Positions 26,075 to 35,752 of a stretch of 64,000 nucleotides of DNA are shown piece by piece (within the stretch, counting starts at the first letter, position 1; the number at the start of each line of letters is the position of its first letter). The notes beneath the pieces were generated by a model. It was given only the letters and a program-made list of their open reading frames with translations. It did no database searches and was not told the origin of the DNA. The DNA is from an uncultured Bacteroidales bacterium. Lineage in GTDB: Bacteria > Bacteroidota > Bacteroidia > Bacteroidales > UBA932. The DNA lies in assembly GCA_944326305.1 (NCBI GenBank), contig CALVDL010000004.1:1-64000 (forward strand), given 5' to 3'. The position numbers and the translations under genes are program-made.

Positions 26075-26917
26075 ATGGAACAGCCAATTATGAAGAATTC
26101 CCGGATCGAATCCGTGGACGCACTCCGCGGATTCGCAGTAATGGCCATCATACTGGTCCATAACCTGGAGCATTTCATTTTCCCTGTGTATCCGGACTCG
26201 TCCCAGGGCTGGCTCAATGTCCTGGACCAGGGCGTATTCGATACCGTATTCAGCCTTTTTGCCGGAAAAGCCTATGCAATTTTTGCCATGCTGTTCGGCT
26301 TCACATTATCCAGAGCAGCAACCGCAAGAGACTCGGCAAGGATTTCGGATACCGTTTCCTGTGGCGTATGGTCCTGCTTGTGGGGTTCGCCACGCTCAAT
26401 GCCGCGTTTTTTCCCCGCGGGTGATGTGCTCCTGCTGTTCGCGGCTACGGAAGCGAACCTGCGCCTGTGGGTAAGGGTGCTCATAGTGTCGGCTGTAGCT
26501 TTTGCTCCTTTGTATACCCTGAAGGAGGCTGTCATGGGAAGTGACGCAGTAATCTGCCAGACGGCGGGGACAGCGTTCGACATGTGGCAGAAGCTGGCCT
26601 TTACAATGGTGCTGGTGTCATCTTTTGTGCTTCTTTACCAGAACGGGAGATTCCGCAGTGCGGTCGGCAGCCTGCGCTTCTACGGCAGGATGAGCCTGAC
26701 GAACTATATTTCACAGTCTGTGATAGGGGCTGTCATCTATTTCCCGTTCGGCCTGTATCTCGCCCCGTATTGCGGCTACACGTTAAGCCTGCTTATAGGG
26801 ATTTTGACCTTTGTCCTGCAGGTGAAGTTCTGCAAATGGTGGCTGGGCAGGCACAGGCAGGGGCCGCTTGAGCATATATGGCACAAATGGACATGGCTCG
26901 GGACGGAAAAACGCTGA
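26075..26917 (+). pseudogene. DUF418 family membrane protein, internally decayed
   Basis: The frame is open for 280 residues, with a normal start (R-I-E-S-V-D-A-L-R-G-F-A-V-M-A) and normal end (F-Y-G-R-M-S-L-T-N-Y and K-Q/R-Q-G-P-L-E). Between about 26310 and 26415 the expected DUF418 sequence (K-D-F-G-Y-R-F-L-W-R-M then L-N-A-A-F-F-P) is found in the next frame instead. Thus one frameshift enters and a second, at the TTTTTTCCCC run near 26410, leaves. In addition roughly 110 residues normally found after G-D-V-L-L-L-F-A are missing compared with the usual 380-400. The family comprises predicted membrane acyl- or transporter-like proteins. The product is very likely non-functional. Confidence 0.7.
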
Positions 26918-26945
26918 AAAGTACAGCCGTCCCGGGGAAAGTGGC

Positions 26946-27530
26946 CTAACGGATCCCTATCAGCTTGTGTGTCTGCAGGGACAGCCTCCAGTGCGGGTGC
27001 TCCTTGCAGAATTCTACGGCCTCTTCGAGCAGCTTCCTGTTTTCCTCGGGATCACCGGTGTCGCATGGCTGGAGGAAGTGGTGGCGGGCTGTTATCCCGG
27101 AGTATATCGACATATCCTGACGGCGGTATATCACCTTGATTTCATCACATTCACGGATACTCAGGTCCGCGCTGCTCTGTATGTCGAATTTCGGGGAAAG
27201 GGTGGTCCAGTCCATGTTCCCTGGCAGCGGATTGGTTCCGTTAGTCTCGACCGCCACGAATTTGCCGAGGCTGTGGAGCGATATGATGAACTCCCTGTCG
27301 ATGAAAAGGGACGGTTCCCCTCCGGTCAGCACGACATGCTGGGACGGATACTTCTCCACCTCTTCCAATATCTCCGGTCCGGTGAGCATCTGCCCTCCGG
27401 AATGGTCAGTATCGCAGTACGGGCAGTGGAGGTTGCATCCGGAAAAGCGGATGAAAATAGCCGGGGTTCCGGTATAGAATCCTTCTCCCTGGAGGGAATA
27501 GAATATTTCATTGATCTTGTAAGTCTTCAT
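26946..27530 (-). CDS. queE: 7-carboxy-7-deazaguanine synthase
   Basis: The 194-residue radical SAM enzyme has Cys32-x3-Cys36-x2-Cys39 for the [4Fe-4S] cluster, preceded by S-L-Q-G-E-G-F-Y-T-G, and L-T-G-G-E-P-S for SAM binding. It converts 6-carboxytetrahydropterin to 7-carboxy-7-deazaguanine in queuosine synthesis, in the cytoplasm. The start overlaps the queD stop by four bases, showing translational coupling. queA (40312) from the same pathway is elsewhere in the window. Confidence 0.95.
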   Translation of the reverse strand: MKTYKINEIFYSLQGEGFYTGTPAIFIRFSGCNLHCPYCDTDHSGGQMLTGPEILEEVEKYPSQHVVLTGGEPSLFIDREFIISLHSLGKFVAVETNGTNPLPGNMDWTTLSPKFDIQSSADLSIRECDEIKVIYRRQDMSIYSGITARHHFLQPCDTGDPEENRKLLEEAVEFCKEHPHWRLSLQTHKLIGIR

Positions 27531-27880
27531 AGCGCTGCATTTTCAAAGCCGTCTTTCACATACACTGCAATATTACCCTCGGACTCCTGGAACATCACCT
27601 TGTAGCAGTTCGGGACCTGGTCGCAGATCCATCTGGCAAGGTTTTCCGCCGTTGGGTTAAGGTCCGTGACATCGTTGGCGAAAGCATGGTCCAGACGGCT
27701 TGTTACAGTGTCTTTTATATGCTTGAAATCCATCACCATACCGTTGCTGTCAAGCTGCTCGGAGCAGCAGAATACGGTCACTATCGCATTGTGTCCGTGC
27801 AGATGGGTGCATTTGCTTTCATAATCCAGACTGAGCCTGTGAGCAAAAGCTATTTCTATGCGTTTGGAAACGTAGTACAT
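27527..27880 (-). CDS. queD: 6-carboxytetrahydropterin synthase
   Basis: The 117-residue protein carries the zinc ligands His14, His28 and His30 (L-H-G-H) and the catalytic Cys24, with F-K-H-I-K and P-T-A-E-N-L-A as in QueD. It turns 7,8-dihydroneopterin triphosphate into 6-carboxytetrahydropterin, feeding QueE. It is upstream of and overlaps queE in an ATGA junction. Confidence 0.95.
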   Translation of the reverse strand: MYYVSKRIEIAFAHRLSLDYESKCTHLHGHNAIVTVFCCSEQLDSNGMVMDFKHIKDTVTSRLDHAFANDVTDLNPTAENLARWICDQVPNCYKVMFQESEGNIAVYVKDGFENAAL

Positions 27881-27965
27881 ATCCTGTATATATGCGGGTA
27901 TATCTTAAAATCCTGCAAACTTAAGGAAAACTGCTGAATTAGCCAATCAGGAGTCTGTTTAAATT

Positions 27966-28400
27966 TCAATTTTTCACCCGGGACAGGCTGTCTCCGGCAG
28001 TTGTGTGCATGCGTACTGCGGCTATGGCGAATACTGATGAAAGTACGGATCCTGCGACGAAAAGTATACCGGATGAGATCATTATATCGCCTATACCTGC
28101 AAGCGGCGAGACAAGTCCTCCTGTAGCGAACCCGGAAGCTCCGAGCAAGGCCGAGGCCGCCCCGGCATGTTCCCTCCCTGCATCCATGGCCAGGGTATTG
28201 GACGATGTGAAGGTAGGTCCGAGCATTGCCAGAAGACAAAGCAGCAGTATCTCATACAGCCAGAAACTGCAACCGAGGCACATCGCCGCGCACAGCAGCA
28301 CGGAGACTGCGGCCATTCCGACGCTGCCTGTCACGAAAGGCCCGAAAGCTGTGAGCATCCCCAGGAATATGAGGATGAATATCCTGTTGTTCTTTTCCAT
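27966..28400 (-). pseudogene. Bcr/CflA-type MFS drug transporter, large internal deletion
   Basis: The 144-residue frame begins like a Bcr/CflA transporter (F-L-G-M-L-T-A-F-G-P-F-V-T). It then jumps directly to the last third of that family: a stretch with G-P-T-F-T-S-S-N-T-L-A-M, then A-G-A-A-S-A-L-L-G and G-L-V-S-P-L-A-G. Full-length members have about 400 residues and 12 membrane segments; roughly 250 residues are missing in frame. The intact divergent AraC regulator next to it is the usual partner arrangement. The product cannot form a normal MFS channel, so a pseudogene is the best call. Confidence 0.7.
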
Positions 28401-28550
28401 TTTTGTTCTGAGTTCAAATCCGGATGCAAAGGTACTGCTGTTTATCTCTCGAGAAATGTCAATATCCGTATAAATAATTTGATTTTAAGAACAGATAATA
28501 CCATATTTGTCATAAATTTGACTAACAGATTCGAAAAACGGAATTATGCC
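28401..28550. promoter_or_regulatory. Divergent spacer between MFS remnant and AraC gene
   Basis: AT-rich, 150 bases. A TAAATTTG box (28513-28520) lies 30 bases ahead of the AraC-family ATG. No strong operator symmetry was noticed. Confidence 0.4.
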
Positions 28551-29423
28551 ATGTACGCAAAGTTCATGACTGCCGATGCTTCGATAGATGTCGATGCCTT
28601 GGAATATGTGGAAGGACGTATGGAGTCCCTTCACGGGAGCAGCGCAATATTCCGGTGCGGACTATGCCTGGTCTGTACTTCAGGGGGATGTACCGTATCC
28701 ACGGGGGCAAGCACATATAATATGACGGCGGGTACGGGGATTGTCTTTGTGACCGGGACTCTCCTGCAGCTCGATGACTGTGCTGATGACCTGTGTTTCA
28801 GGGGCATACTTTTCCCGAAAAGGAGATTCACAGATGTCGTGGCGAATCTTGATACGGCACTCTTCAACTACATGCATGAATATCCGTGCTATGTATATGA
28901 CGGCTCTCCTGAGCGTATTGCGGCCTTCAGTGGCATGAACCTATGGATGGACATGGCAAGGATGCTGTTCTCCGGTACTTTCAGCAGTGATGACCTCCGG
29001 GTGCAGGAAGAGGACAATTTCCTGCGTGGGCTCTTTCTCTGGATGCGGCGGACTCTGGATATAGGTGGCAGGGCGGGGGAAAGCAGTAAAGACAGGACGG
29101 TTGCCCTCTGCCACAGGTTCCTCGGACTTGTGCATGAGTTTGCTTCGCAGGAGCACAGCGTCCAGTTCTATGCCGACCGCCTGTGCATTTCCCCACGGTA
29201 TCTCAACAAGATAACGGTCAGGCATGTGGACGGTCTGAGTCCCAAAAATATCATTGATGACCAGCTCTTGGCGGAAATCAAGGTGCGGCTTGTGAACTCT
29301 TCCCTTTCAATCACTCAGATAGCCGGGGAACTGAATTTCTCGGACCAGACGTACATGAGTTCTTTCTTCCGCAGGCTTACGGGCCGGTCTCCTGCGGACT
29401 ACCGGAAATCTGCGGCAAGATGA
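28551..29423 (+). CDS. AraC family transcriptional regulator
   Basis: With ATG at 28551 the protein has 290 residues. The N-terminal half is a cupin-like sensing domain. The C-terminal about 100 residues are two helix-turn-helix units ending in the AraC signature (I-A-G-E-L-N-F-S-D-Q-T-Y-M-S-S-F-F-R-R then G-R-S-P-A-D-Y-R). It is transcribed away from the MFS remnant, so its original target was probably that transporter. The frame upstream of 28551 overlaps the MFS gene and is not used. DNA-binding residues look intact, so it may regulate other genes or be on its way to loss. Confidence 0.88.
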   Translation: MYAKFMTADASIDVDALEYVEGRMESLHGSSAIFRCGLCLVCTSGGCTVSTGASTYNMTAGTGIVFVTGTLLQLDDCADDLCFRGILFPKRRFTDVVANLDTALFNYMHEYPCYVYDGSPERIAAFSGMNLWMDMARMLFSGTFSSDDLRVQEEDNFLRGLFLWMRRTLDIGGRAGESSKDRTVALCHRFLGLVHEFASQEHSVQFYADRLCISPRYLNKITVRHVDGLSPKNIIDDQLLAEIKVRLVNSSLSITQIAGELNFSDQTYMSSFFRRLTGRSPADYRKSAAR

Positions 29424-29507
29424 TATGATATCCGTGGACTGCACGCGAAAATGCGATAATTTCTTCTCAGCGGCCCTCTTGTGGGCATTATAATGTGAAA
29501 AAATGAC

Positions 29508-29515
29508 TATATTTG
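29508..29515 (+). promoter_or_regulatory. Probable valS promoter, TATATTTG
   Basis: TATATTTGC lies 117 bases ahead of the valS ATG. The implied leader can form a stem between CACTGGACC and GGGTCTGGGAGTG shortly after the box. No T-box hallmarks were recognised. Confidence 0.5.
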
Positions 29516-29631
29516 CAGGCTCACTGGACCTTGAGGTGGGTCTGGGAGTGTAAATTGTTGATAACAAACACCTTCGGAATCAGTAACGTTCGGGTTCCGG
29601 AGAGTTTTTAATAATAAGATACGAATACTTT

Positions 29632-32280
29632 ATGGAACTTCCTGCAAAGTACAGTCCTGCAGAAGTAGAGGACAAATGGTACGCCTATTGGCTTAAGAAC
29701 AAGTTTTTCCATTCGGAACCGGATGAGAGAGAGCCATATACGATAGTCATACCGCCACCTAACGTGACCGGGATACTTCATATGGGGCATGTGCTGAACA
29801 ATACATTGAATGACGTGCTTGTGCGCAAGGCCAGGATGGACGGGAAGAACGCCTGCTGGGTCCCTGGAACGGACCATGCTTCCATAGCTACTGAAAGCAA
29901 GGTGGTGGCCAAGCTGAAAGCCGAGGGCATCAGCAAGGAGGACATCACCCGTGAGGAGTTCCTCAAGCACGCATGGGAGTGGAAGGAGAAGCATGGCGGC
30001 ATCATCCTGAGCCAGCTCAGGAAGCTCGGGGCATCATGCGACTGGGACAGGACCAAATTCACCATGGACCCCGACTTGAGCGATGCGGTGATAAACACAT
30101 TCGTCTATTTCTACAGGAAAGGCTATATCTATAGAGGTGTCAGGATGGTAAACTGGGACCCTGTCGGGCTGACCGCAGTGAGTGACGAGGAGGTGATCCA
30201 CAGGGACACCGTCAGCAAGTTCTACCACCTCAGGTACTTCATATCTGACGGTAAAGGGAATCCTACAGACAAGTATATCATCATTGCGACCACGCGTCCG
30301 GAGACCATCATGGCGGATGCCGCGGTATGTATCAACCCGGAGGATGAAAGATACCATTGGCTGAAAGGCAAGAAGATACTTATTCCTTTGATAAACAAGG
30401 AGATTCCTATTATCGAGGACAGCTACGTCGAGATGGGGTTCGGTACCGGGTGCCTGAAGGTCACTCCTGCCCATGACGTGAACGACTACGAGATAGGCAT
30501 AAGGCACAACCTCCCTGTCCTTGACATAATCGACGACCACGGCCGCCTGAACGAGAAGGCGCAGATCCTGGTGGGGGAAGACCGCTTCGAGGCCAGGAAG
30601 AAGATAGAGGGGATGCTCCGCGAAGCCGGGAACCTCGAGAAGGTGGAGGACTATACCTCACCGGTGGGATATTCAGAAAGGACCAACGCGGTCATAGAGC
30701 CGAGACTTTCAATGCAGTGGTTTCTGAAGATGGACGCGCTCGCAAAAGACGCCCTCGAGTCTGTGGAAAGCGGAAAAGTGAAGCTGATACCGGACAAGTA
30801 CAGGAACACATACCGTCACTGGATGGAGAATGTGCGCGACTGGTGCATCTCCCGCCAGCTCTGGTGGGGACAGCGCATTCCGGCATATTATCTTCCTGAC
30901 GGCCGTTTCGTGGTGGAGGCCGATGCCGGGGCCGCATTGAAGGCCGCAAAGGAACTTGATCCGTCCGTGACAGCCACCGACCTGAGGCAGGACGAGGACG
31001 TGCTGGATACATGGTTCTCCTCATGGCTGTGGCCGATATCAGTGTTCGATACGCACAAGGCAGGGCATCCGGAGGCGCAGCCAAACAGGGATCTTGCCTA
31101 CTATTATCCTACAAACGACCTGGTTACTGGGCCTGATATACTGTTCTTCTGGGTCGCGAGGATGATAATGGCCGGAAACGAGTTCATGCATGACGTGCCA
31201 TTCAGGAACGTCTATCTGACAGGTATTGTCCGTGACAAGCTCGGAAGGAAAATGTCGAAGACTCTCGGAAACTCTCCTGACCCGCTCGACCTGATAGCGA
31301 AATACGGAGCTGACGGAGTACGCCTCGGTATGATGCTGTGCACCTCTGCAGGAAACGATATCCTGTTTGACGAGTCGCAGGTGGAGCAGGGCAGGAACTT
31401 CTGCAACAAGGTATGGAACGCTTTCCGCCTGATGAAGGGCTGGAGCATTGACAGCGCCTCGAAACAGCCTGAAGCCGCAGCCATAGCTGTGAGATGGTTC
31501 AGGAACAAGCTTGACATGACAGTTGCCGCCGTAGAGGACCACTATTCCAAATTCAGGATTTCGGATGCCATCATGGCGATATACAAGCTGTTCTGGGATG
31601 ACTTCTGCGCATGGTATCTCGAGCTTGTCAAGCCGGCATACGGCTCAGGGATAGACAGGGCTACATACGAGGCAACGGAAGGCTTCTTCGATGCCCTCCT
31701 GAAGATGATACATCCGTTTATGCCGTTCATCACCGAGGAGCTGTGGCAGAACATCTCTCCGAGAAAGGAAGGGGAGACTATCATGCTCCAGAGGAGCCCT
31801 GCGGCAGGGGAGTACGATACTGCTGCAGTGAACGACTTCGATATGGCCTGCGAGGCCGTGGTGGCCATAAGGAGCCTGCGCCAGCAGAAAGGGCTTTCTC
31901 CTAAGGAGGCGCTGACCCTCATGGTAAAAGACAGCTTCCCAATGGATACAATACCTGCAGTGCAGAAGCTTGCCAACATTTCATCCGTCACAAAGGCCGA
32001 ATCGTTCGGCAGCGTCTCCGGCGTGTCGTTCATGGTAAGGACAGTGGAGATGTTTGTGCCGCTCGAGGGGCTTGTAGACACGGCTGAGGAGCTTGCAAAG
32101 CTTGAGGCAGCCCTCGACTACCAGGAGAAATTCCTCGCATCAGTCCGCAAAAAGCTTTCAAATGAAAGGTTTGTGGCCAATGCTCCGGAGCAGGTAGTGG
32201 CAGTGGAGCGTAAAAAGGAATCGGATTCACTCTCAAAGATCGAAAGCCTGAAGGCTGCAATAGCCGCACTCAAGGCCTGA
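29632..32280 (+). CDS. valS: Valyl-tRNA synthetase
   Basis: The 882-residue class I synthetase has the HIGH motif as H50-M-G-H53 and KMSKS as K-M-S-K-T at 540-544. An editing (CP1) domain, an anticodon-binding domain and a C-terminal coiled coil (about 810-882, rich in Leu/Lys/Glu) follow. The [10 protein letters not shown] segment is typical of ValRS. It charges tRNA-Val in the cytoplasm. It is the first gene of a + strand run including the thioesterase, tatA and an ABC-F gene. Confidence 0.98.
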   Translation: MELPAKYSPAEVEDKWYAYWLKNKFFHSEPDEREPYTIVIPPPNVTGILHMGHVLNNTLNDVLVRKARMDGKNACWVPGTDHASIATESKVVAKLKAEGISKEDITREEFLKHAWEWKEKHGGIILSQLRKLGASCDWDRTKFTMDPDLSDAVINTFVYFYRKGYIYRGVRMVNWDPVGLTAVSDEEVIHRDTVSKFYHLRYFISDGKGNPTDKYIIIATTRPETIMADAAVCINPEDERYHWLKGKKILIPLINKEIPIIEDSYVEMGFGTGCLKVTPAHDVNDYEIGIRHNLPVLDIIDDHGRLNEKAQILVGEDRFEARKKIEGMLREAGNLEKVEDYTSPVGYSERTNAVIEPRLSMQWFLKMDALAKDALESVESGKVKLIPDKYRNTYRHWMENVRDWCISRQLWWGQRIPAYYLPDGRFVVEADAGAALKAAKELDPSVTATDLRQDEDVLDTWFSSWLWPISVFDTHKAGHPEAQPNRDLAYYYPTNDLVTGPDILFFWVARMIMAGNEFMHDVPFRNVYLTGIVRDKLGRKMSKTLGNSPDPLDLIAKYGADGVRLGMMLCTSAGNDILFDESQVEQGRNFCNKVWNAFRLMKGWSIDSASKQPEAAAIAVRWFRNKLDMTVAAVEDHYSKFRISDAIMAIYKLFWDDFCAWYLELVKPAYGSGIDRATYEATEGFFDALLKMIHPFMPFITEELWQNISPRKEGETIMLQRSPAAGEYDTAAVNDFDMACEAVVAIRSLRQQKGLSPKEALTLMVKDSFPMDTIPAVQKLANISSVTKAESFGSVSGVSFMVRTVEMFVPLEGLVDTAEELAKLEAALDYQEKFLASVRKKLSNERFVANAPEQVVAVERKKESDSLSKIESLKAAIAALKA

Positions 32281-32313
32281 CATGGGCATCGGACTGACGT
32301 TTAATTTAAAGCT

Positions 32314-32745
32314 ATGCGTTCAGAACTCGAACTTGACATAAGGTATTACGAGACGGACCAGATGGGAATCGTCCACCATTCGAACTACATCAGGTTTTTC
32401 GAATGCGGCCGTTCGGACATGATGCAGAAGGCCGGACTTCCGATTGAGGAGATAGAGAAGGCCGGGGTCATGCTGCCGGTAATCTCTGTAGAGTGCCGTT
32501 ACAGGCACCCTGCATATATGGGGGACAGGATCAGGATAGTCTCCACGATAGACAGGGTACCGATGGCCAAGCTCGTAGTCCACAGCGAGATATACAACCA
32601 GCATGGCGACCTTCTCGTGACGGGTGAAGTGGTCCTGGGCTTCATAGATTCGGGCACAAGGCATCCGGTCCGCTGTCCGGAGGCCCTTGCAAAGCTCATA
32701 GCAGCCTCAATTGACGCCTGTACTGACGGGGATACGGCTCAGTAA
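32314..32745 (+). CDS. YbgC/FadM-type acyl-CoA thioesterase
   Basis: The 143-residue hot-dog fold protein has the signature Y-E-T-D-Q-M-G-I-V-H-H-S-N-Y with the catalytic Asp, followed by F-F-E-x-x-R. The family hydrolyses short- to medium-chain acyl-CoAs or acyl-ACP in the cytoplasm. It is 33 bases after valS and 40 before tatA, probably in one transcript. Substrate not predictable. Confidence 0.87.
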   Translation: MRSELELDIRYYETDQMGIVHHSNYIRFFECGRSDMMQKAGLPIEEIEKAGVMLPVISVECRYRHPAYMGDRIRIVSTIDRVPMAKLVVHSEIYNQHGDLLVTGEVVLGFIDSGTRHPVRCPEALAKLIAASIDACTDGDTAQ

Positions 32746-32785
32746 AGACACGGAACAATAACAAACCTTTATAATATTGAACAGT

Positions 32786-32995
32786 ATGTACATACCATTG
32801 GTTTTTGGCTTGGGTTTCTGGGAAATCGCCATTATCGTATTCATAATCCTGCTGCTTTTCGGCGCAAAGAAGATTCCTGAGCTGATGGGCGGCCTCGGCA
32901 AGGGGATCAAGAGTTTCAAGGAGGGTGTGAAGTCTGATGATGAGAGCAAGAAGAAAATCACATCAGGCTCTGAACAAAAGCCTGAAGACCAATGA
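32786..32995 (+). CDS. tatA: Sec-independent translocase subunit TatA
   Basis: The 69-residue protein (ATG at 32786) has one transmembrane helix (G-F-W-E-I-A-I-I-V-F-I-I-L-L-L-F-G) with the Phe-Gly hinge. An amphipathic helix (K-K-I-P-E-L-M-G-G-L-G-K-G-I-K-S-F-K) and a charged tail follow, as in TatA/E. It would form the protein-conducting part of the Tat system with TatC, which is not in this window. Its end overlaps the next gene by four bases (ATGA). Confidence 0.93.
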   Translation: MYIPLVFGLGFWEIAIIVFIILLLFGAKKIPELMGGLGKGIKSFKEGVKSDDESKKKITSGSEQKPEDQ

Positions 32996-34938
32996 TCTCC
33001 ATTAATGGTCTGACAGTAGCTTACGGGGGCTTCACACTTCTGGATGATATAAATTTCCATATCAGTGAAAACGACAAGATCGGCCTGGTAGGGAAAAACG
33101 GTGCCGGCAAGTCGACAATTCTGAAGCTGATATGCGGACTTCAGAATCCGACTGCGGGCAAGGTTGCTGTACCCTCCGGAATCAGGATCGGGTATCTCCC
33201 CCAGATAATGGAGCACCACAAGGGCAGGAGCGTCATAGACGAAACTATGACCGCTTTTGCCGACATGTATGCCAAAGAGGATGAGTTGGAGAGGATTACG
33301 CAGGAGCTTGCGACGCGTGATGACTATGAGTCGAAGGAGTACGGCGATCTGATCGTCAGGCTCAATGAGATCAACGACTCCCTTAACTATATGCACAGCG
33401 AATCGCCCCGTGTTCAGGCAGAACGCACCCTGGTGGGCCTGGGGTTCCGGTACGAGGAGATGGACCGGCCTACCGAGACTTTCAGCCAGGGGTGGAACAT
33501 GCGTATCGAGCTGGCGAAGATACTTCTGTCCAAGCCGGATGTCCTGCTCCTTGACGAGCCGACAAACCATCTGGACATAGAATCGATAGAGTGGCTTGAA
33601 GGCTACCTGAAGGATTACAAGGGCTCACTCGTGCTCATTTCCCATGACAGGAAATTCCTGGACAATATCACGAACCGCACGGTGGAGATAATGCTCGGGC
33701 ATATCCATGACTACAAGGTCCCGTACAGCAAGTACCTGGAACTCAGGAAGGAGCGGATATCGCAGCAGATGGCGGCGTATGAGAACCAGCAGAGGATGAT
33801 CGAGAAGACGGAGGAGTTTATCGAAAGGTTCCGCTACAAGCCGACCAAGTCAAACCAGGTGCAGTCGAGGATAAAGCAGCTTGAAAAGCTGGAAAGGGTG
33901 GAGGTGGACGAGGAGGACGCTTCCGCACTGACCGTGAAATTCCCTCCGGCCCCGCGTTCCGGCGACATAGCCTTCAAGGCTACTGACCTGACTGTGGGGT
34001 ACGGGAGCAAAGTGGTGTTCTCCGGCGCTGATATCGAAGTCCGAAGGGGGGAGAAGGTTGCCCTTGTAGGGCGTAACGGGGAAGGCAAGACCACCTTGAT
34101 GAGGGTAATCATGAGGGAGCTTGAACCCATGTCCGGAGAAGCCAGGACAGGGCACAATGTGAATGTGGGATACTATGCCCAGAACCAGGAGGATATACTG
34201 AACAAGCAGGATACCGTGTTCGAGACTCTTGACAGGATAGCTGTCGGGGATGTCAGGACGAAATTGAGGGACATCCTGGCCGCTTTCCTGTTCAAGGGGG
34301 AGGACATCGACAAGAAGGTGGCCGTGCTGAGCGGGGGAGAACGGGCACGTCTGGCTATGGCGAAGCTGATGCTCAAGCCCTACAACCTCCTTGCCCTCGA
34401 CGAGCCGACCAACCATATGGATATAAGGTCCAAGGATATACTTAAACAGGCCCTGAAATCGTATGACGGGACCCTGATCATAGTTTCCCATGACAGGGAT
34501 TTCCTGGACGGGCTTGTCGACAAGCTGTACGAGTTCCGTGACGGGAAGGTGAAAGAACACCTCGGGACAGTGGTGGAATTCCTTGAGAAAAGGCGTATAG
34601 AGAGCCTCAATGAGCTTGAAAGGCACTACAGACCGGCGGAACCGAAGCTTGAGGAGGCTCCGCAGAAGAAGTCCGCATCACAGCAGGACTATCAGGCGAG
34701 GAAATATGTCTCCAAGGAGGAGAAGCGCCGAAAGAACAGGATTGCCTTCCTCGAGAAGTCCATAGATGAAATAGAAGGGAAGATGAAGGACATAGAGGCA
34801 AAACTGCAGAACCCGTCCCCGCAGGATGACATCATGGAGCTGACCCGCGAATATCTCGAGCTGAAAAGGGACCTGGACGCCAAGACGGACGAATGGGTTG
34901 AGCTCGGCAGTGAGACGAATTCCGGTCAAGAAAGATAA
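32992..34938 (+). CDS. ABC-F family ATPase
   Basis: The 648-residue protein has two ABC domains with Walker A G-K-N-G-A-G-K-S and G-R-N-G-E-G-K-T, signature regions F-S-Q-G-W and L-S-G-G-E, and Walker B L-L-L-D-E-P-T-N-H-L-D and L-A-L-D-E-P-T-N-H-M-D. It has no membrane part. The interdomain linker is long and helical, and a C-terminal coiled coil (about 555-640) follows. ABC-F proteins bind the ribosomal E site and help translation or resistance; the C-terminal coiled coil suggests an Uup-like type. Start overlaps the tatA stop. Confidence 0.93.
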   Translation: MISINGLTVAYGGFTLLDDINFHISENDKIGLVGKNGAGKSTILKLICGLQNPTAGKVAVPSGIRIGYLPQIMEHHKGRSVIDETMTAFADMYAKEDELERITQELATRDDYESKEYGDLIVRLNEINDSLNYMHSESPRVQAERTLVGLGFRYEEMDRPTETFSQGWNMRIELAKILLSKPDVLLLDEPTNHLDIESIEWLEGYLKDYKGSLVLISHDRKFLDNITNRTVEIMLGHIHDYKVPYSKYLELRKERISQQMAAYENQQRMIEKTEEFIERFRYKPTKSNQVQSRIKQLEKLERVEVDEEDASALTVKFPPAPRSGDIAFKATDLTVGYGSKVVFSGADIEVRRGEKVALVGRNGEGKTTLMRVIMRELEPMSGEARTGHNVNVGYYAQNQEDILNKQDTVFETLDRIAVGDVRTKLRDILAAFLFKGEDIDKKVAVLSGGERARLAMAKLMLKPYNLLALDEPTNHMDIRSKDILKQALKSYDGTLIIVSHDRDFLDGLVDKLYEFRDGKVKEHLGTVVEFLEKRRIESLNELERHYRPAEPKLEEAPQKKSASQQDYQARKYVSKEEKRRKNRIAFLEKSIDEIEGKMKDIEAKLQNPSPQDDIMELTREYLELKRDLDAKTDEWVELGSETNSGQER

Positions 34939-34971
34939 AATGCTGATTTTTAAGATGATGTAATTAAACAT

Positions 34972-34994
34972 TAATTCGTCGAACTGACGTTAAA
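34972..34994 (+). repeat. Second copy of the 23-bp repeat, upstream of rlmB
   Basis: Identical over 23 bases to 159-181 (core AATTCGTCGAACTGACG). It ends six bases before the rlmB ATG. No inverted partner is visible at this copy. Confidence 0.7.
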
Positions 34995-35000
34995 ATAGAT

Positions 35001-35750
35001 ATGGAAGAAAAAAAAGACCAGTACCTTTTCGGGATGCATCCTGTACTCGAGGCAGTCAGGTCCGGAAAGAAGTTCGACAAGGTCCTTTTGAAAAAAGGCC
35101 TGGAGGGCGAGCAGTTCAGAGAGCTCCTCAGCCTCCTGACGGAGAAGGACATAAATTTCCAGTTCGTGCCTGTCGAACGGCTCAACAGGACTGTCCGCGG
35201 CGCGCATCAGGGGGTGATAGCCTACATCTCGCAGATTGACTACGTATCCATAGAGGATCTGGTAAACAATGCGCTTGCCACCAGCGAAGCCCCTGTATTC
35301 ATTATTCTTGACGGAGTGAGCGATGTGAGGAATCTGGGGGCGATAGCGCGTACCCTCGAATGCGCCGGAGGCAACGGTATCATTGTCCCGGCAAAGGGAG
35401 GGGCGGCAATAAACGCCGATGCCGTCAAGGCATCCGCAGGGGCCCTCATGAGGCTCGACACGTGCAAGGTCCCGAATCTGAGGGTAGCGGCATATTATCT
35501 CAAACAGAGCGGCTTCAGGCTCATCGCGGCTACAGAGAAGGTGGACAGGATGATGTATGATACCGATATGACCGGTCCTTGCGCAATCATCATGGGGTCT
35601 GAAGACAAGGGGATATCGTCCTCCATGCTTGATCTTGCCGATGACAGGGTATGCATTCCGATGTCGGGACAGATTTCTTCACTCAATGTATCGGTTGCCG
35701 CTTCCGTAATGCTCTACGAGTGCGTCAGGCAGCGGCTTGACAGGAAATAG
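35001..35750 (+). CDS. rlmB: 23S rRNA (guanosine-2'-O)-methyltransferase RlmB family
   Basis: The 249-residue protein has an N-terminal RNA-binding substrate domain (Y-L-F-G-M-H-P-V-L-E-A-V) and a SpoU/TrmH knotted methyltransferase domain. The domain shows motif 1 (D-V-R-N-L-G-A-I-A-R-T), motif 2 (G-S-E-D-K-G-I-S) and motif 3 (S-S-L-N-V-S-V-A-A-S). It is expected to methylate G2251-equivalent of 23S rRNA. The M19 dipeptidase starts 2 bases after its stop. Confidence 0.92.
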   Translation: MEEKKDQYLFGMHPVLEAVRSGKKFDKVLLKKGLEGEQFRELLSLLTEKDINFQFVPVERLNRTVRGAHQGVIAYISQIDYVSIEDLVNNALATSEAPVFIILDGVSDVRNLGAIARTLECAGGNGIIVPAKGGAAINADAVKASAGALMRLDTCKVPNLRVAAYYLKQSGFRLIAATEKVDRMMYDTDMTGPCAIIMGSEDKGISSSMLDLADDRVCIPMSGQISSLNVSVAASVMLYECVRQRLDRK

Positions 35751-35752
35751 CC

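Noticed and set aside
26868..27605. 245-codon + strand frame opposite queE/queD
   Set aside because: queE and queD show all catalytic residues; the opposite frame has none and only mirrors them.
28167..28550. N-terminal extension of the AraC regulator frame
   Set aside because: It overlaps the MFS remnant on the other strand, is low-complexity (Gln/His/Glu-rich) and precedes the promoter-like box at 28513-28520.
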